Shown: positions 7,406-14,533 of the stretch, in pieces | Layout of the letters: the number at the start of each line of letters is the position of its first letter | Position numbering within the stretch: position 1 is the stretch's first letter | Origin: Ruminococcaceae bacterium UBA6392 | Lineage (GTDB): Bacteria > Bacillota > Clostridia > Oscillospirales > Acutalibacteraceae | Length of the DNA: 18,290 nucleotides | Direction: 5' to 3' | NCBI GenBank assembly: GCA_002438685.1 | Contig: DJQG01000132.1 | Span: 1-18,290, forward strand | Notes under the pieces: generated by a model | Database searches by the model: none | Seen by the model: only the letters and a program-made list of their open reading frames with translations | What the model was told of the DNA's origin: nothing | Made by a program: the position numbers and the translations under genes

Positions 7406-8029
7406 ATGGAAAAACTCAGAGTGCTCTTTCAGGGCGACAGCATAACGGATATGGGCAGAGACCGCTCTGATATCCGCAATATGGGCAACGGCTATCCGCT
7501 GTTCGTCGCGTCGAATTTCCGCGCGGATAATCCGAAGTTTGATATCGACTTTTTAAACCTCGGCGTCAGCGGGGACAGGGTCGGCGACCTGCGTAACCGC
7601 TGGCAGACCGACTGCCTCGATCTCCATCCCGATGTGCTCTCCGTGCTTATCGGAATAAACGACACGTGGCGCAGATATGACAGCAACCAGCCGTCCGACA
7701 TAGAAGAGTTTGAGAGCGTATACCGTTCGCTGCTCGAGGACGCAAGACGCGAAAACCCGGATATCAAAATAATTATCATGGAACCCTTTGTGCTCCATGT
7801 TTCCGAAGAGCGCGCGAGCTGGCGCGAGGATCTCGATCCGAGGATTCAGGCGGTGCGCAGAGTGGCGAAGGATTACGCCGATGCGTTTATCCCGCTTGAC
7901 GGTCTGCTCAATGCCGCCGCTATCGACACCTGCCCCAAACAGTGGACGCCCGACGGAGTCCACCCTTCGCCCGACGGTGCGGCTCTGATAGCCCGCTACT
8001 GGCTTAAAGCGTTCGACAAGATACTTTGA
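7406..8029 (+). CDS. SGNH/GDSL-type hydrolase (esterase)
   Basis: A 207-aa serine esterase of the SGNH fold. All four blocks are visible: Ser12 in FQGDSITD (block I), Gly56 in NLGVSGDR (II), Asn85 in IGINDTWR (III), and Asp183/His186 in WTPDGVHPSP (V). There is no signal peptide, so it acts inside the cell. Close relatives in the family include rhamnogalacturonan acetylesterase-like and lysophospholipase-like enzymes that remove acetyl or acyl groups, often from sugars; the true substrate is unknown. ATG 7406 is 8 nt after GGAGG and follows a clear promoter. Its stop overlaps or nearly abuts the start of the next gene (a TGATG arrangement at 8027-8031), so it is co-transcribed with the phosphoesterase. 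Confidence 0.93.
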   Translation: MEKLRVLFQGDSITDMGRDRSDIRNMGNGYPLFVASNFRADNPKFDIDFLNLGVSGDRVGDLRNRWQTDCLDLHPDVLSVLIGINDTWRRYDSNQPSDIEEFESVYRSLLEDARRENPDIKIIIMEPFVLHVSEERASWREDLDPRIQAVRRVAKDYADAFIPLDGLLNAAAIDTCPKQWTPDGVHPSPDGAALIARYWLKAFDKIL

Positions 8030-8046
8030 TGAAAGAGAGAGACACA

Positions 8047-9255
8047 ATGCCTTTTGACAAAAACTTTGCTCCCGCGCTGCGCTTTGCAGTCATGAGCGAC
8101 ATACATATCGACGACGAGGACTGCATCGAGGAGCAGCGGCTTGCAAAAGCGCTTGACGACCTCAAAAATCTGTGCTCGTCCGATGAGAGAGACAGCGGCT
8201 TTGACGCGCTCGTCATCGTCGGTGATTTCGCTTCGCGCGGGTCGGAGATTCAGATGCGCAAGGTCAAGAAGATCCTCGACGCAGGTCTGCCCGCCGATGT
8301 CAGGCTGATAATGACCATGGCGAGCCACGAATATATGACCGACGGCGAGGAGAATGCCCTGCGCCGCTTCGATGAAATATTCGGTCTTACTCCCGACACC
8401 CACGCGGTGATAAACGGCTTTGATTTCATCGCCGTCACAACGACGAGAGGCTGCCACTTCGACGACAAAAAGCGCGGGTTTATTTCCGCAGAGCTTGAAA
8501 AAGCGGCGGAGCGGGACGGCAAAAAGCCGATATTCTTTTTCCAGCATCCGCATATTACGGACACTGTCTACGGCAGCATCAACTGGGGCGAGGACGAGAT
8601 AACGGATATTCTCATAAACTACCCGCAGACAGTCGATTTCTCCGGTCACTCCCACGCGCCGATAAACGATCCGCGCTCGGCGCATCAACGCCATTTCAGC
8701 GCGTTCGGCACGGGCACGCTGAGCTATTTCGAGCTCGACGAGTTCGACAAGACCCACGGCACTATTCCGCCCGAGGACAGCAGCGCCGCGCAGTTCCTTA
8801 TAGTCGAGGCGGACGCGCAGGGCAGGGTCAGAGTATATCCCTACGATGTGCTCGGCAGCCGCTTCTTCCCGTACACATGGGAGATAGACGAGCCGTGGAA
8901 CATAGATTCGTTCAAATATACCGACGCTCGCTATGTCACGGCGGAGAAGCCGTATTTTGAAAATGCCGAGATCTCGGTCGAAAACATAACGGCGGACGGC
9001 TGCGGCATAACTTTCACTCAGGCGACCGGAAAAGAACGCCCGGACAGCTACGATATCTATATTTTGGATTCTGACGGGCTGATAAAAAAGCACATGAATA
9101 TAACTTCGCGCTACTATCTCTCCGATATGCCCGCGGCTCTTACCGAGCACATAGGCGGACTGAAATCCGGCACGGAGTATACAATAAAAATAGTTGCAAA
9201 CAGCTTTTGGCGCACGCGCAGCGACGCTCTGACCGCTCGGTTTGCTACACTCTGA
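8047..9255 (+). CDS. Calcineurin-like metallophosphoesterase, cytoplasmic
   Basis: A metallophosphoesterase of 402 aa without a signal peptide. Ligand motifs in order: Asp18/His20 (MSDIHID), Asp60 (IVGDFASRG), His94 in MASHEYMTDGE, His167 (FFQHPHI) and His201/His203 (SGHSHAP). In the third motif the usual Gly-Asn-His is Ala-Ser-His (Ser93), so the asparagine that normally bridges a metal and stabilises the substrate is missing; the rest of the site is intact. Residues about 300-402 are beta-rich and resemble a fibronectin-III-like tail. The start chosen is ATG 8047, behind GAAAGAGAG; an ATG at 8029 overlapping the previous stop and a TTG at 8026 are possible but have no ribosome binding site. 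Second gene of the unit. Substrate unknown. Confidence 0.9.
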   Translation: MPFDKNFAPALRFAVMSDIHIDDEDCIEEQRLAKALDDLKNLCSSDERDSGFDALVIVGDFASRGSEIQMRKVKKILDAGLPADVRLIMTMASHEYMTDGEENALRRFDEIFGLTPDTHAVINGFDFIAVTTTRGCHFDDKKRGFISAELEKAAERDGKKPIFFFQHPHITDTVYGSINWGEDEITDILINYPQTVDFSGHSHAPINDPRSAHQRHFSAFGTGTLSYFELDEFDKTHGTIPPEDSSAAQFLIVEADAQGRVRVYPYDVLGSRFFPYTWEIDEPWNIDSFKYTDARYVTAEKPYFENAEISVENITADGCGITFTQATGKERPDSYDIYILDSDGLIKKHMNITSRYYLSDMPAALTEHIGGLKSGTEYTIKIVANSFWRTRSDALTARFATL

Positions 9256-9273
9256 AACACAGGAGCTGATTAA

Positions 9274-9993
9274 ATGTTTTTCGTCTTACCCACAGCGGCG
9301 ATATTCGCCATATATATCCTCGCGGCGGTTCTGCCTGCGATATTCCTGCTTCGCTATGTCTATAAGCACGATGCAGTTGACAAGGAGCCGCCCGGACTGC
9401 TTCTGTCCCTGATACTCATGGGCGTTGTCGCGGCTCTGATGTCGATAGTGCTCGAAATAATCGGCGAGAAGATACTCAACGATCAGATAAGCCAGGATGA
9501 CAAATATTATAAAATCATTCTTGCTTTCGCAGTCGTTGCGGTCGTCGAAGAGGGAACGAAGTTCCTGCTGATGAAGCTCAAGACATGGAAGAACCCGAAT
9601 TTCAACTACAGCTTTGACGGGATAGTTTACGCCGTCTCTGTCTCGCTGGGCTTCGCCGCATTCGAAAATATAAAATATGTCATGAACTTCGGTCTGTCCG
9701 TTGCGCTCCCGCGCGCAGTGCTCGCAGTACCCGGTCATATGGGATTCGCAGTGTTCATGGGTCTGTTCTATGGGCGCGCCAAGCTCTTTTCAAACCTCGG
9801 CTGCAAGGGCAGAAAGACGATGAATCTCCTCGCCTCCTATCTCTCTGCCGTGTTCCTGCACGGGTTCTATGACTCCTGCGCCATGATAGGCAACACCCTC
9901 TCGACCGTGATATTTATAGTGTTTGTGGTGCTGATGTATATCATAGTGATAAGCCTGATAAAGCACGAATCGCGCAATGACATAAGAGTGTGA
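9274..9993 (+). CDS. PrsW-family intramembrane glutamic-type protease
   Basis: A 239-aa membrane protein with about 7-8 hydrophobic helices. It carries the PrsW signature: Glu92-Glu93 followed by Lys96 (VVEEGTKFLLMK), FDGIVYAVSVSLGFAAFENIKY (114-135) with Glu131 and Asn132, His155 (PGHMGFAVFMG), and His196 with Asp200 (FLHGFYDSC). In Bacillus and Clostridioides, PrsW cleaves anti-sigma factors at site 1 in stress signalling. Here no sigma/anti-sigma pair is adjacent, so the target lies elsewhere or the protein has another role. The start is ATG 9274 behind GGAG; it is 18 nt after the phosphoesterase and ends just before a strong terminator, making it the last gene of the unit. Confidence 0.9.
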   Translation: MFFVLPTAAIFAIYILAAVLPAIFLLRYVYKHDAVDKEPPGLLLSLILMGVVAALMSIVLEIIGEKILNDQISQDDKYYKIILAFAVVAVVEEGTKFLLMKLKTWKNPNFNYSFDGIVYAVSVSLGFAAFENIKYVMNFGLSVALPRAVLAVPGHMGFAVFMGLFYGRAKLFSNLGCKGRKTMNLLASYLSAVFLHGFYDSCAMIGNTLSTVIFIVFVVLMYIIVISLIKHESRNDIRV

Positions 9994-9998
9994 AATCT

Positions 9999-10038
9999 AC
10001 CGTCAGCCGGCAGTCATCTGCCGGCCGGCGGTTTTGCG
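9999..10038 (+). terminator. Rho-independent terminator after the PrsW gene
   Basis: Inner perfect 8-bp stem GCCGGCAG/CTGCCGGC around the loop TCAT, extended by an outer ACCG..CGGT arm (9999-10032) with one mismatch, then TTTTGCGTTT. It starts 6 nt after the PrsW stop. Confidence 0.88.
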
Positions 10039-10217
10039 TTTATATAAGAACTGAAATATTATTTTATTATTGCTTTTCGGAAAAGATGAATCCGGAGGGT
10101 TGGCAGCAGCATTACGAAAAATTTACGGTTTTATCGAAAAACACCGAAAAATTGAGCCGAAAAGCCTTAAAAGCTCAGTCGGTTTTGTGAATTCTTCGCC
10201 GTATCTCCGGTATGCAA
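10039..10217. other. Non-coding spacer with repeated CGAAAA motifs
   Basis: No convincing gene is seen. CGAAAA occurs at 10115, 10135, 10145 and 10158, and a related CGGAAAAG at about 10078. An imperfect hairpin can form from ACCGA (10144) and TCGGT (10169-10173) with GAGC/GCTC inside. A 34-codon frame from ATG 10086 has no proper ribosome binding site. The segment lies between the PrsW terminator and the promoter of the SCP2-aminotransferase unit. Confidence 0.4.
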
Positions 10218-10247
10218 TTGACTTTGCGGCATAGAATGTGGTAGAAT
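10218..10247 (+). promoter_or_regulatory. Promoter of the SCP2-aminotransferase unit
   Basis: TTGACT (10218-10223), an 18-nt spacer and TAGAAT (10242-10247), with TGG immediately before the -10 making an extended -10. This is one of the better promoters in the window, and the genes it drives use codons consistent with high expression (mostly AAG, AAC and TTC). Transcription should start near 10254. Confidence 0.78.
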
Positions 10248-10264
10248 ACAGTGCAAGAGGATAA

Positions 10265-10281
10265 CCGGTGCGGGACACCGG
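10265..10281 (+). promoter_or_regulatory. Leader hairpin before the SCP2 gene
   Basis: CCGGTG (10265-10270) pairs with CACCGG (10276-10281) across a 5-nt loop, near the 5' end of the predicted transcript, followed by an A/T-rich run containing ATTTTTAT. It may stabilise the mRNA 5' end or act as a weak attenuator. It does not match any riboswitch I recognise. Confidence 0.45.
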
Positions 10282-10323
10282 CTCTGAATATTTTTATCTA
10301 TATTGAAAAAGGAGGAATGAAGG

Positions 10324-11082
10324 TTGACTGATCAGAAAACAATGGCGTACATTAACCTTTATGCTGTCTTGGGAACTTTGGAGAATCTCTGCGAGATAGT
10401 TCCGGAGGCGAGCGCAATGCTCACCAACACCAAACCCATCTCCATCGGCTTTGAAGTGAAGGACGGTCCGAGCGCCACAATAACCTTCAAAAACGGCAGA
10501 TGCAGGATGGAGCAGGGCGTTAGCAAGTGCGACGTCAAGCTGCCTTTCTCTTCCTGTAAAAAATTCAACGGTCTTATCGACGGAACCGTAACTCCGATCC
10601 CCTCAAAGGGCTTTCAACACATCAAGTTCCTCCTCAAGACTTTTACCCCTCTGACCGACCTGCTTGCAAAATATATGCGTCCCTCGCCCGAGGATCTTGA
10701 GGACAGAACCTTCTTCGAGCAGAGCACAACGCTCATGCTCTATACCATTGCCGTCGCTATCTCCCAGATAGCCAATAACGACAAGATAGGTCAGTTCTCG
10801 GCATCGCATATCGTTGACGGCGAGATAGGCTTCGGCATAAAGGACGGTCCTGCGGTCACGATCCGCGCGAAGAACGGTCGCCTCGTCACCATCAAGAAGC
10901 GCTGCGAGAATCCGCGCGCCGAGATGGAGTTCGCTTCAATGGATCTTGCAAGAGACCTCTTCGACGGAAAGATAAACGCCGTTGCCTGCATCGGCATGGG
11001 CGCTATCACCATGAAGGGCATGATCTCGATGATCGACAATATGAACAGACTGCTCGACAGAGTTGCTCTGTACTTGGCATAA
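10324..11082 (+). CDS. Tandem SCP2-like (sterol-carrier fold) protein, first copy
   Basis: A 252-aa soluble protein resembling the SCP2 sterol-transfer fold twice in tandem. Repeat one is about residues 40-118 (IGFEVKDGPSATITFKNGR, then LPFSSCKKFNGLIDGT) and repeat two about 167-245 (IGFGIKDGPAVTIRAKNGR, then MEFASMDLARDLFDGKI and GAITMKG). The pattern of a DG turn, a K/NG turn, an 'amphipathic beta then helix then G-K/T' and a final hairpin-helix is that of SCP2, which binds lipids or other hydrophobic ligands in a tunnel. There is no signal peptide. The start is TTG 10324, exactly 8 nt after GGAGG; the ATG at 10317 gives only a four-codon frame. First gene of a unit with the aminotransferase 15 nt downstream, and a distant relative lies at 14534. 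No catalytic residues are apparent; a binding, carrier or scaffold role is inferred. Confidence 0.75.
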   Translation: MTDQKTMAYINLYAVLGTLENLCEIVPEASAMLTNTKPISIGFEVKDGPSATITFKNGRCRMEQGVSKCDVKLPFSSCKKFNGLIDGTVTPIPSKGFQHIKFLLKTFTPLTDLLAKYMRPSPEDLEDRTFFEQSTTLMLYTIAVAISQIANNDKIGQFSASHIVDGEIGFGIKDGPAVTIRAKNGRLVTIKKRCENPRAEMEFASMDLARDLFDGKINAVACIGMGAITMKGMISMIDNMNRLLDRVALYLA

Positions 11083-11097
11083 GGGAGGGGAACTTTA

Positions 11098-12360
11098 ATG
11101 AGCTTCAAGATTAACGATTACACAAAGAGCAGAGAGATGTTCAAAAGAGCCGAAAAGGTTATTCCTTCCGGCGTTTACGGCCACCTCGGTCCGGCAGAAG
11201 GCTGTTTCATCCCCGTCAGCGCGTTTCCGCTTTTCGGCGACAGAGCGCAGGGCTCCTATTTCTGGGATGTTGACGGAAACAAATTCATCGACTATATGTG
11301 CGCTTACGGTCCCAACGTTCTCGGTTACAATGACCCCGACGTTGATGCCGCCGCTCTCGAGCAGGCAAAGAAGTGCAACTGCACAACCTCTCCGTCCTAC
11401 AAGGCGGTCGAGTTCGCAGAGCTGCTTGTTGACACCGTCAACTGCGCAGACTGGGCTTTCTTCGCAAAGAACGGCAACGATGTCACCACCGCCGCTATTA
11501 TGACCGCAAGAGCCCACACCCACCGCAAGAAGATAATCTTCATCAACGGCTTCTATCACGGTATTTCGCCCTGGACCCAGAAGGTCGACTATCCCGGCGT
11601 TATCGAAGAGGACGTTGCGAACAATATCTATATCGACTGGAACGATATCCCGGCTCTCGAGAGAGTTATCGCCGAGAACGAGGGCGAGATAGCTGCGTTT
11701 ATCTCGACTCCCTATCTCCACGGCAACTTCTTCGACAACCAGCTTCCCGCAGACGGTTACTGGCAGAAGGTTCGCGAGCTCTGCACAAAGAACGGCATTG
11801 TCCTTATAGTCGACGATGTCCGCGCAGGCTTCCGCCTTGACATTGCCGGCAGTGACCACTTCTACGGCTTCGAGGCAGACCTTATCTGCTTCTGCAAGGC
11901 TCTTGCAAACGGTTGGAACGTCTCCGCCCTCTGCGGCAAGGAGTTCCTCAAGAGTTCCATCAGCAGCCTGTCCTATACCGGCAGCTACTGGCTCAGCGCT
12001 ATCCCGTTTGCCGCTGGTATTGCCTGCATCAACAAGATGAAGAAGCTCAACACTCCCGCCCTCTTCCGCGAGAAGGGTCTCAAGGTAGGCGAGGGTCTCA
12101 AGGCTGCCGCCGCAAACAACGGCTTCCATCTTGTCGTCTCCGGCGAGCCGTCCCTGTTCTATCTGCGCCTTGCGGATGACGATTCACTCATGCTCCATCA
12201 GGAGTGGGTCGCAGAGATGGTCAAGCGCGGCATATTCATCACGAGCCACCACAACCATTTCCTCAACGCGTCCCTGACCGACGAGGATATAGCTCACACC
12301 GTTGATGTTGCTGAGGATGCGTTCAACACCCTGCGCAAGAATCACCCCGAGCTTGCCTGA
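11098..12360 (+). CDS. Class III PLP-dependent aminotransferase (GSA-aminotransferase-like)
   Basis: A 420-aa fold-type I PLP enzyme of aminotransferase class III, near glutamate-1-semialdehyde aminomutase-like and omega-aminotransferase-like members. Seen: IPSGVYGHLGP near the N-terminus, GSYFWDVDGNKFIDYM (52-67), FFAKNGNDVTTAA (121-133) for phosphate binding, FYHGISPW (152-159), Asp239 in LIVDDVRAGFR, and the Schiff-base Lys267 in CKALANGWNVSAL. The usual Asp-Glu after the hydrophobic strand is Asp-Asp. It would interconvert a ketone or aldehyde and an amine, or shift an amino group within a molecule. It is probably not heme-pathway hemL, since no other tetrapyrrole gene is nearby and the lysine region differs from hemL's GGGLP. 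ATG 11098 follows GGGAGGGG. It lies between an SCP2-like gene and a split transketolase. Substrate unknown. Confidence 0.92.
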   Translation: MSFKINDYTKSREMFKRAEKVIPSGVYGHLGPAEGCFIPVSAFPLFGDRAQGSYFWDVDGNKFIDYMCAYGPNVLGYNDPDVDAAALEQAKKCNCTTSPSYKAVEFAELLVDTVNCADWAFFAKNGNDVTTAAIMTARAHTHRKKIIFINGFYHGISPWTQKVDYPGVIEEDVANNIYIDWNDIPALERVIAENEGEIAAFISTPYLHGNFFDNQLPADGYWQKVRELCTKNGIVLIVDDVRAGFRLDIAGSDHFYGFEADLICFCKALANGWNVSALCGKEFLKSSISSLSYTGSYWLSAIPFAAGIACINKMKKLNTPALFREKGLKVGEGLKAAAANNGFHLVVSGEPSLFYLRLADDDSLMLHQEWVAEMVKRGIFITSHHNHFLNASLTDEDIAHTVDVAEDAFNTLRKNHPELA

Positions 12361-12377
12361 TAAAATTATGAAAAAAA

Positions 12378-12409
12378 TCCCGTCCTGTCTTTACAAGACG
12401 GGGTTTTTT
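12378..12409 (+). terminator. Rho-independent terminator after the aminotransferase
   Basis: Stem CCCGTC (12379-12384) with GACGGG (12397-12402), extended by T12378-G12403 wobble, then TTTTTT (12404-12409). A run of seven A residues precedes it, so it could also work on the other strand, though no gene ends there. It splits the cluster into two transcription units, unless partially read through. Confidence 0.85.
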
Positions 12410-12609
12410 ATGTTATCATATATAAAAATAGTTTCGCGCGCGCTCATGGGTTTGGATATTTTGCCCTTTTGAGTAATTTTTGCCGTGCGCGGGACATATA
12501 TTTCATCCGGCGGATATTCCCGGACAAAAAACGGAAGCTTTGTGATTTGCGGGGGCACCCGTTCATTCACTCAGACGATAAAAATGTTTTCTGTAAGGAG
12601 GAAATGTAA
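12410..12609. other. Leader region of the split transketolase unit
   Basis: About 200 nt with no gene. No good -35/-10 pair could be made out; AT-rich pieces around 12415-12430 and TAAAAT near 12582 are the only candidates. It ends in a strong AAGGAGG 8 nt before the ATG at 12610. A GCGCGCGC run lies at about 12437, and CCGGCGGATATTCCCGG near 12510 can form a small hairpin. Confidence 0.35.
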
Positions 12610-13482
12610 ATGCCATTATCAAAGCAGGAATGGTTAGCTCTCGAAAAGAAGGCTCACGAGCTGCGCAGACTTTGCCTCGACACCACTTACTGGGCGGGCA
12701 GCGGTCATATCGGCGGCGGCATGAGCGTCATGGATATGCTTACCGTTCTCTATCACAAGTACATGAGACTCGACGTCAAGAACCCCAAGTGGGAGGATAG
12801 AGACCGTCTTATCCTCAGTAAGGGCCACGCTGGTATAGCCTACGCTCCCGTGCTCGTCGATTTCGGCTGGAACGATCCCGAGCAGCTCAAGACCTTCAAC
12901 CACACGAACTCGAAGATGGGCATCCACCTCGATTCGAACAAGGTCATCGGCGTTGACGCCTCCACCGGTTCTCTCGGACACGGACTTCCGATAGCCGTCG
13001 GCACCGCTCTTGCCGCAAGAGTTCTCGGCAAGGACTACAAAACATACTGTATCCTCGGCGACGGCGAGTGCGACGAGGGTTCAAACTGGGAAGCTGCTAT
13101 GTCCGCTTCCACCTTCAAGGTCACCAACATGATCTCCTTCGTCGACCGCAACAAGTGCATGATTGACGGCAGAACAGAGGATGTTATGAAGCTCGAGCCC
13201 TTCGCTGACAAGTGGCGTGCTTTCGGCTTCATCGTCAAGGAAGTTGACGGACACAACTTCAAGGAGCTGTGCGACGCTATCGACTTCGCTCTTGAGAACA
13301 AGACCGATTCTCCCGTCATGATAATTGCCGATACGATAAAGGGCGCCGGCATCAACTTCATGGAGGATAACTATCAGTGGCACTACGGCGCTATTGACGA
13401 AGAGAAGTATAAGAAAGCTATAGACAGCCTTGACGCCTACTATGAGGCACGCAAGGCAAGAGCTGAAAAGGAGGGCGAATAA
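12610..13482 (+). CDS. Split transketolase, N-terminal (thiamine-diphosphate-binding) subunit
   Basis: A 290-aa polypeptide equal to the first domain of transketolase. It carries His33 (GSGHIGGGMS), His73 (SKGHAG), SLGHG (121-125) and the thiamine-diphosphate/metal motif GDGE at 150-153 running through CDEGSNWEAAMSAS to VDRNK (178-182). The other half is the next gene, one nucleotide downstream; together they make an alpha/beta-type enzyme that transfers or cleaves two-carbon ketol units using thiamine diphosphate. Split transketolases occur in pentose metabolism of some Clostridia and archaea and in dedicated pathways (apulose-phosphate AptAB, sulfofructose SqwGH, steroid-17,20-desmolase DesAB). 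Nothing in the sequence alone picks among these. ATG 12610 is 8 nt after GGAGG. Codon use is biased as in highly expressed genes. Confidence 0.93.
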   Translation: MPLSKQEWLALEKKAHELRRLCLDTTYWAGSGHIGGGMSVMDMLTVLYHKYMRLDVKNPKWEDRDRLILSKGHAGIAYAPVLVDFGWNDPEQLKTFNHTNSKMGIHLDSNKVIGVDASTGSLGHGLPIAVGTALAARVLGKDYKTYCILGDGECDEGSNWEAAMSASTFKVTNMISFVDRNKCMIDGRTEDVMKLEPFADKWRAFGFIVKEVDGHNFKELCDAIDFALENKTDSPVMIIADTIKGAGINFMEDNYQWHYGAIDEEKYKKAIDSLDAYYEARKARAEKEGE

Positions 13483-13483
13483 T

Positions 13484-14494
13484 ATGGCAGGCGGAATGAC
13501 CTATACAGCCGTTGAATCAACCGCTCTTTCCACCGCGGAATATTACGGCAAGACCCTTGTTGAGCTTGGCGCAGAGCATCCCGAAGTTGTCGCGCTGACC
13601 GCTGACCTCGGCAAATCAACAAAGATCGGTATGTTCGGTGAGGCTTATCCGGACAGATTCTTTAACGTCGGTATCGCAGAGCAGAACATGTTCGGCGTCG
13701 CCGCAGGTATGGCGAGAGCAGGACTCGTTCCTTTCCTTTCGACCTTCTCGGTCTTTGCTTCTCTGAGAAGCGCCGACCAGCTCCACACCGACATCTGCTA
13801 TCAGAATGTCAACGCTAAAATAATCGCTACCCATTCGGGTACTTCGTTCGGTCAGGCAGGCTCGACCCATCACGCTATCTGCGATCTCGCAGTTACCCGT
13901 GCTATACCCAACCTCACCGTTATCTGCCCCGCGGACGGTATGGAGACTGTCAACGCAGTCCGTGCGGCATATGAGACCCCCGGCCCGTTCTATATCAGAA
14001 TCAACAGAGGCTTCGACCGAGTCCTCTATAAGGACACCGATTACGGCTTCGAGCTCGGCAAGGCAGTCACTCTTAAAGAGGGTACCGACATCACCGTTAT
14101 CGCTTGCGGCTCCTGCGCATTCCAGGCTCTCCAGGCGGCTAACTTCCTTGAGAATTCGGACGGTCTTAAAGTCAGAGTTCTCGATATGCACACCATCAAG
14201 CCCATCGACCGCGAGGCTATCCTCAAGGCTGTTATGGAGACCCGCCGCATAATCACCGTTGAGGATCACAATGTAATCGGCGGTCTCGGCAGCGCGGTTG
14301 CAGAGGTTGTTGTTGAGTCCGGTAAGGGCTGCGCATTCAAGCAGCTTGGTATCCAGGATAAGTTTGCTCCCATCGGACTGCATGAGGACATCATGTCCAT
14401 GCTCGGTATCGACTCCAACGGTATCGTTGACGCTGTCCGTGAGGTCATGGGCAAGGACTTCGAGCTTGATGACGATTGGGACGACGAGGTGTAA
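13484..14494 (+). CDS. Split transketolase, C-terminal (pyrimidine-binding) subunit
   Basis: A 336-aa partner of the preceding gene, covering the pyrimidine-binding domain and the C-terminal domain. Glu66 in NVGIAEQNMFGVAAG is the invariant glutamate that activates the thiamine ring. Also seen: FSVFASLRSADQLH (88-101), THSGTSFGQAGSTHHAICDLA (116-135), NLTVICPADGMET and PGPFYIRINRG. The loop THSGTSFGQAGSTHH fits 'transketolase family' split enzymes rather than the full-length TktA type. The start is ATG 13484, one base after the previous stop, with AAGGAGG inside the end of that gene; an in-frame GTG at 13430 would overlap it and lacks a site, so it is rejected. The phosphate-binding positions that distinguish sugar-phosphate substrates cannot be judged without an alignment. 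Active enzyme with the N-subunit expected. Confidence 0.93.
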   Translation: MAGGMTYTAVESTALSTAEYYGKTLVELGAEHPEVVALTADLGKSTKIGMFGEAYPDRFFNVGIAEQNMFGVAAGMARAGLVPFLSTFSVFASLRSADQLHTDICYQNVNAKIIATHSGTSFGQAGSTHHAICDLAVTRAIPNLTVICPADGMETVNAVRAAYETPGPFYIRINRGFDRVLYKDTDYGFELGKAVTLKEGTDITVIACGSCAFQALQAANFLENSDGLKVRVLDMHTIKPIDREAILKAVMETRRIITVEDHNVIGGLGSAVAEVVVESGKGCAFKQLGIQDKFAPIGLHEDIMSMLGIDSNGIVDAVREVMGKDFELDDDWDDEV

Positions 14495-14533
14495 TAGCTT
14501 CGCCCGTATCCCAATAAGGAAAGGAATGATTAT

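Noticed and set aside
7996..9150. Long minus-strand frame (384 codons) opposite the cytoplasmic phosphoesterase
   Set aside because: Antisense to a gene with clear metal-binding motifs. Long shadows are expected in GC-rich, codon-biased genes; no start signal.
9990..10190. 66-codon plus-strand frame after the PrsW gene
   Set aside because: It begins at a GTG overlapping the PrsW stop and runs through a strong terminator hairpin. The internal ATG at 10086 gives 34 codons without a proper ribosome binding site.
11095..12129. Minus-strand frame of 344 codons opposite the aminotransferase
   Set aside because: Composition is typical of a reverse reading of codon-biased DNA; the plus strand encodes a full PLP enzyme.
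11098..12360. Assignment of the aminotransferase as hemL
   Set aside because: No tetrapyrrole genes are nearby, the lysine region (CKALANGW) and Asp-Asp motif differ from typical hemL, and the operon context points elsewhere.
13430..13483. Upstream GTG start for the transketolase C-subunit
   Set aside because: It would overlap the N-subunit gene and has no ribosome binding site, whereas ATG 13484 has AAGGAGG at the right distance.
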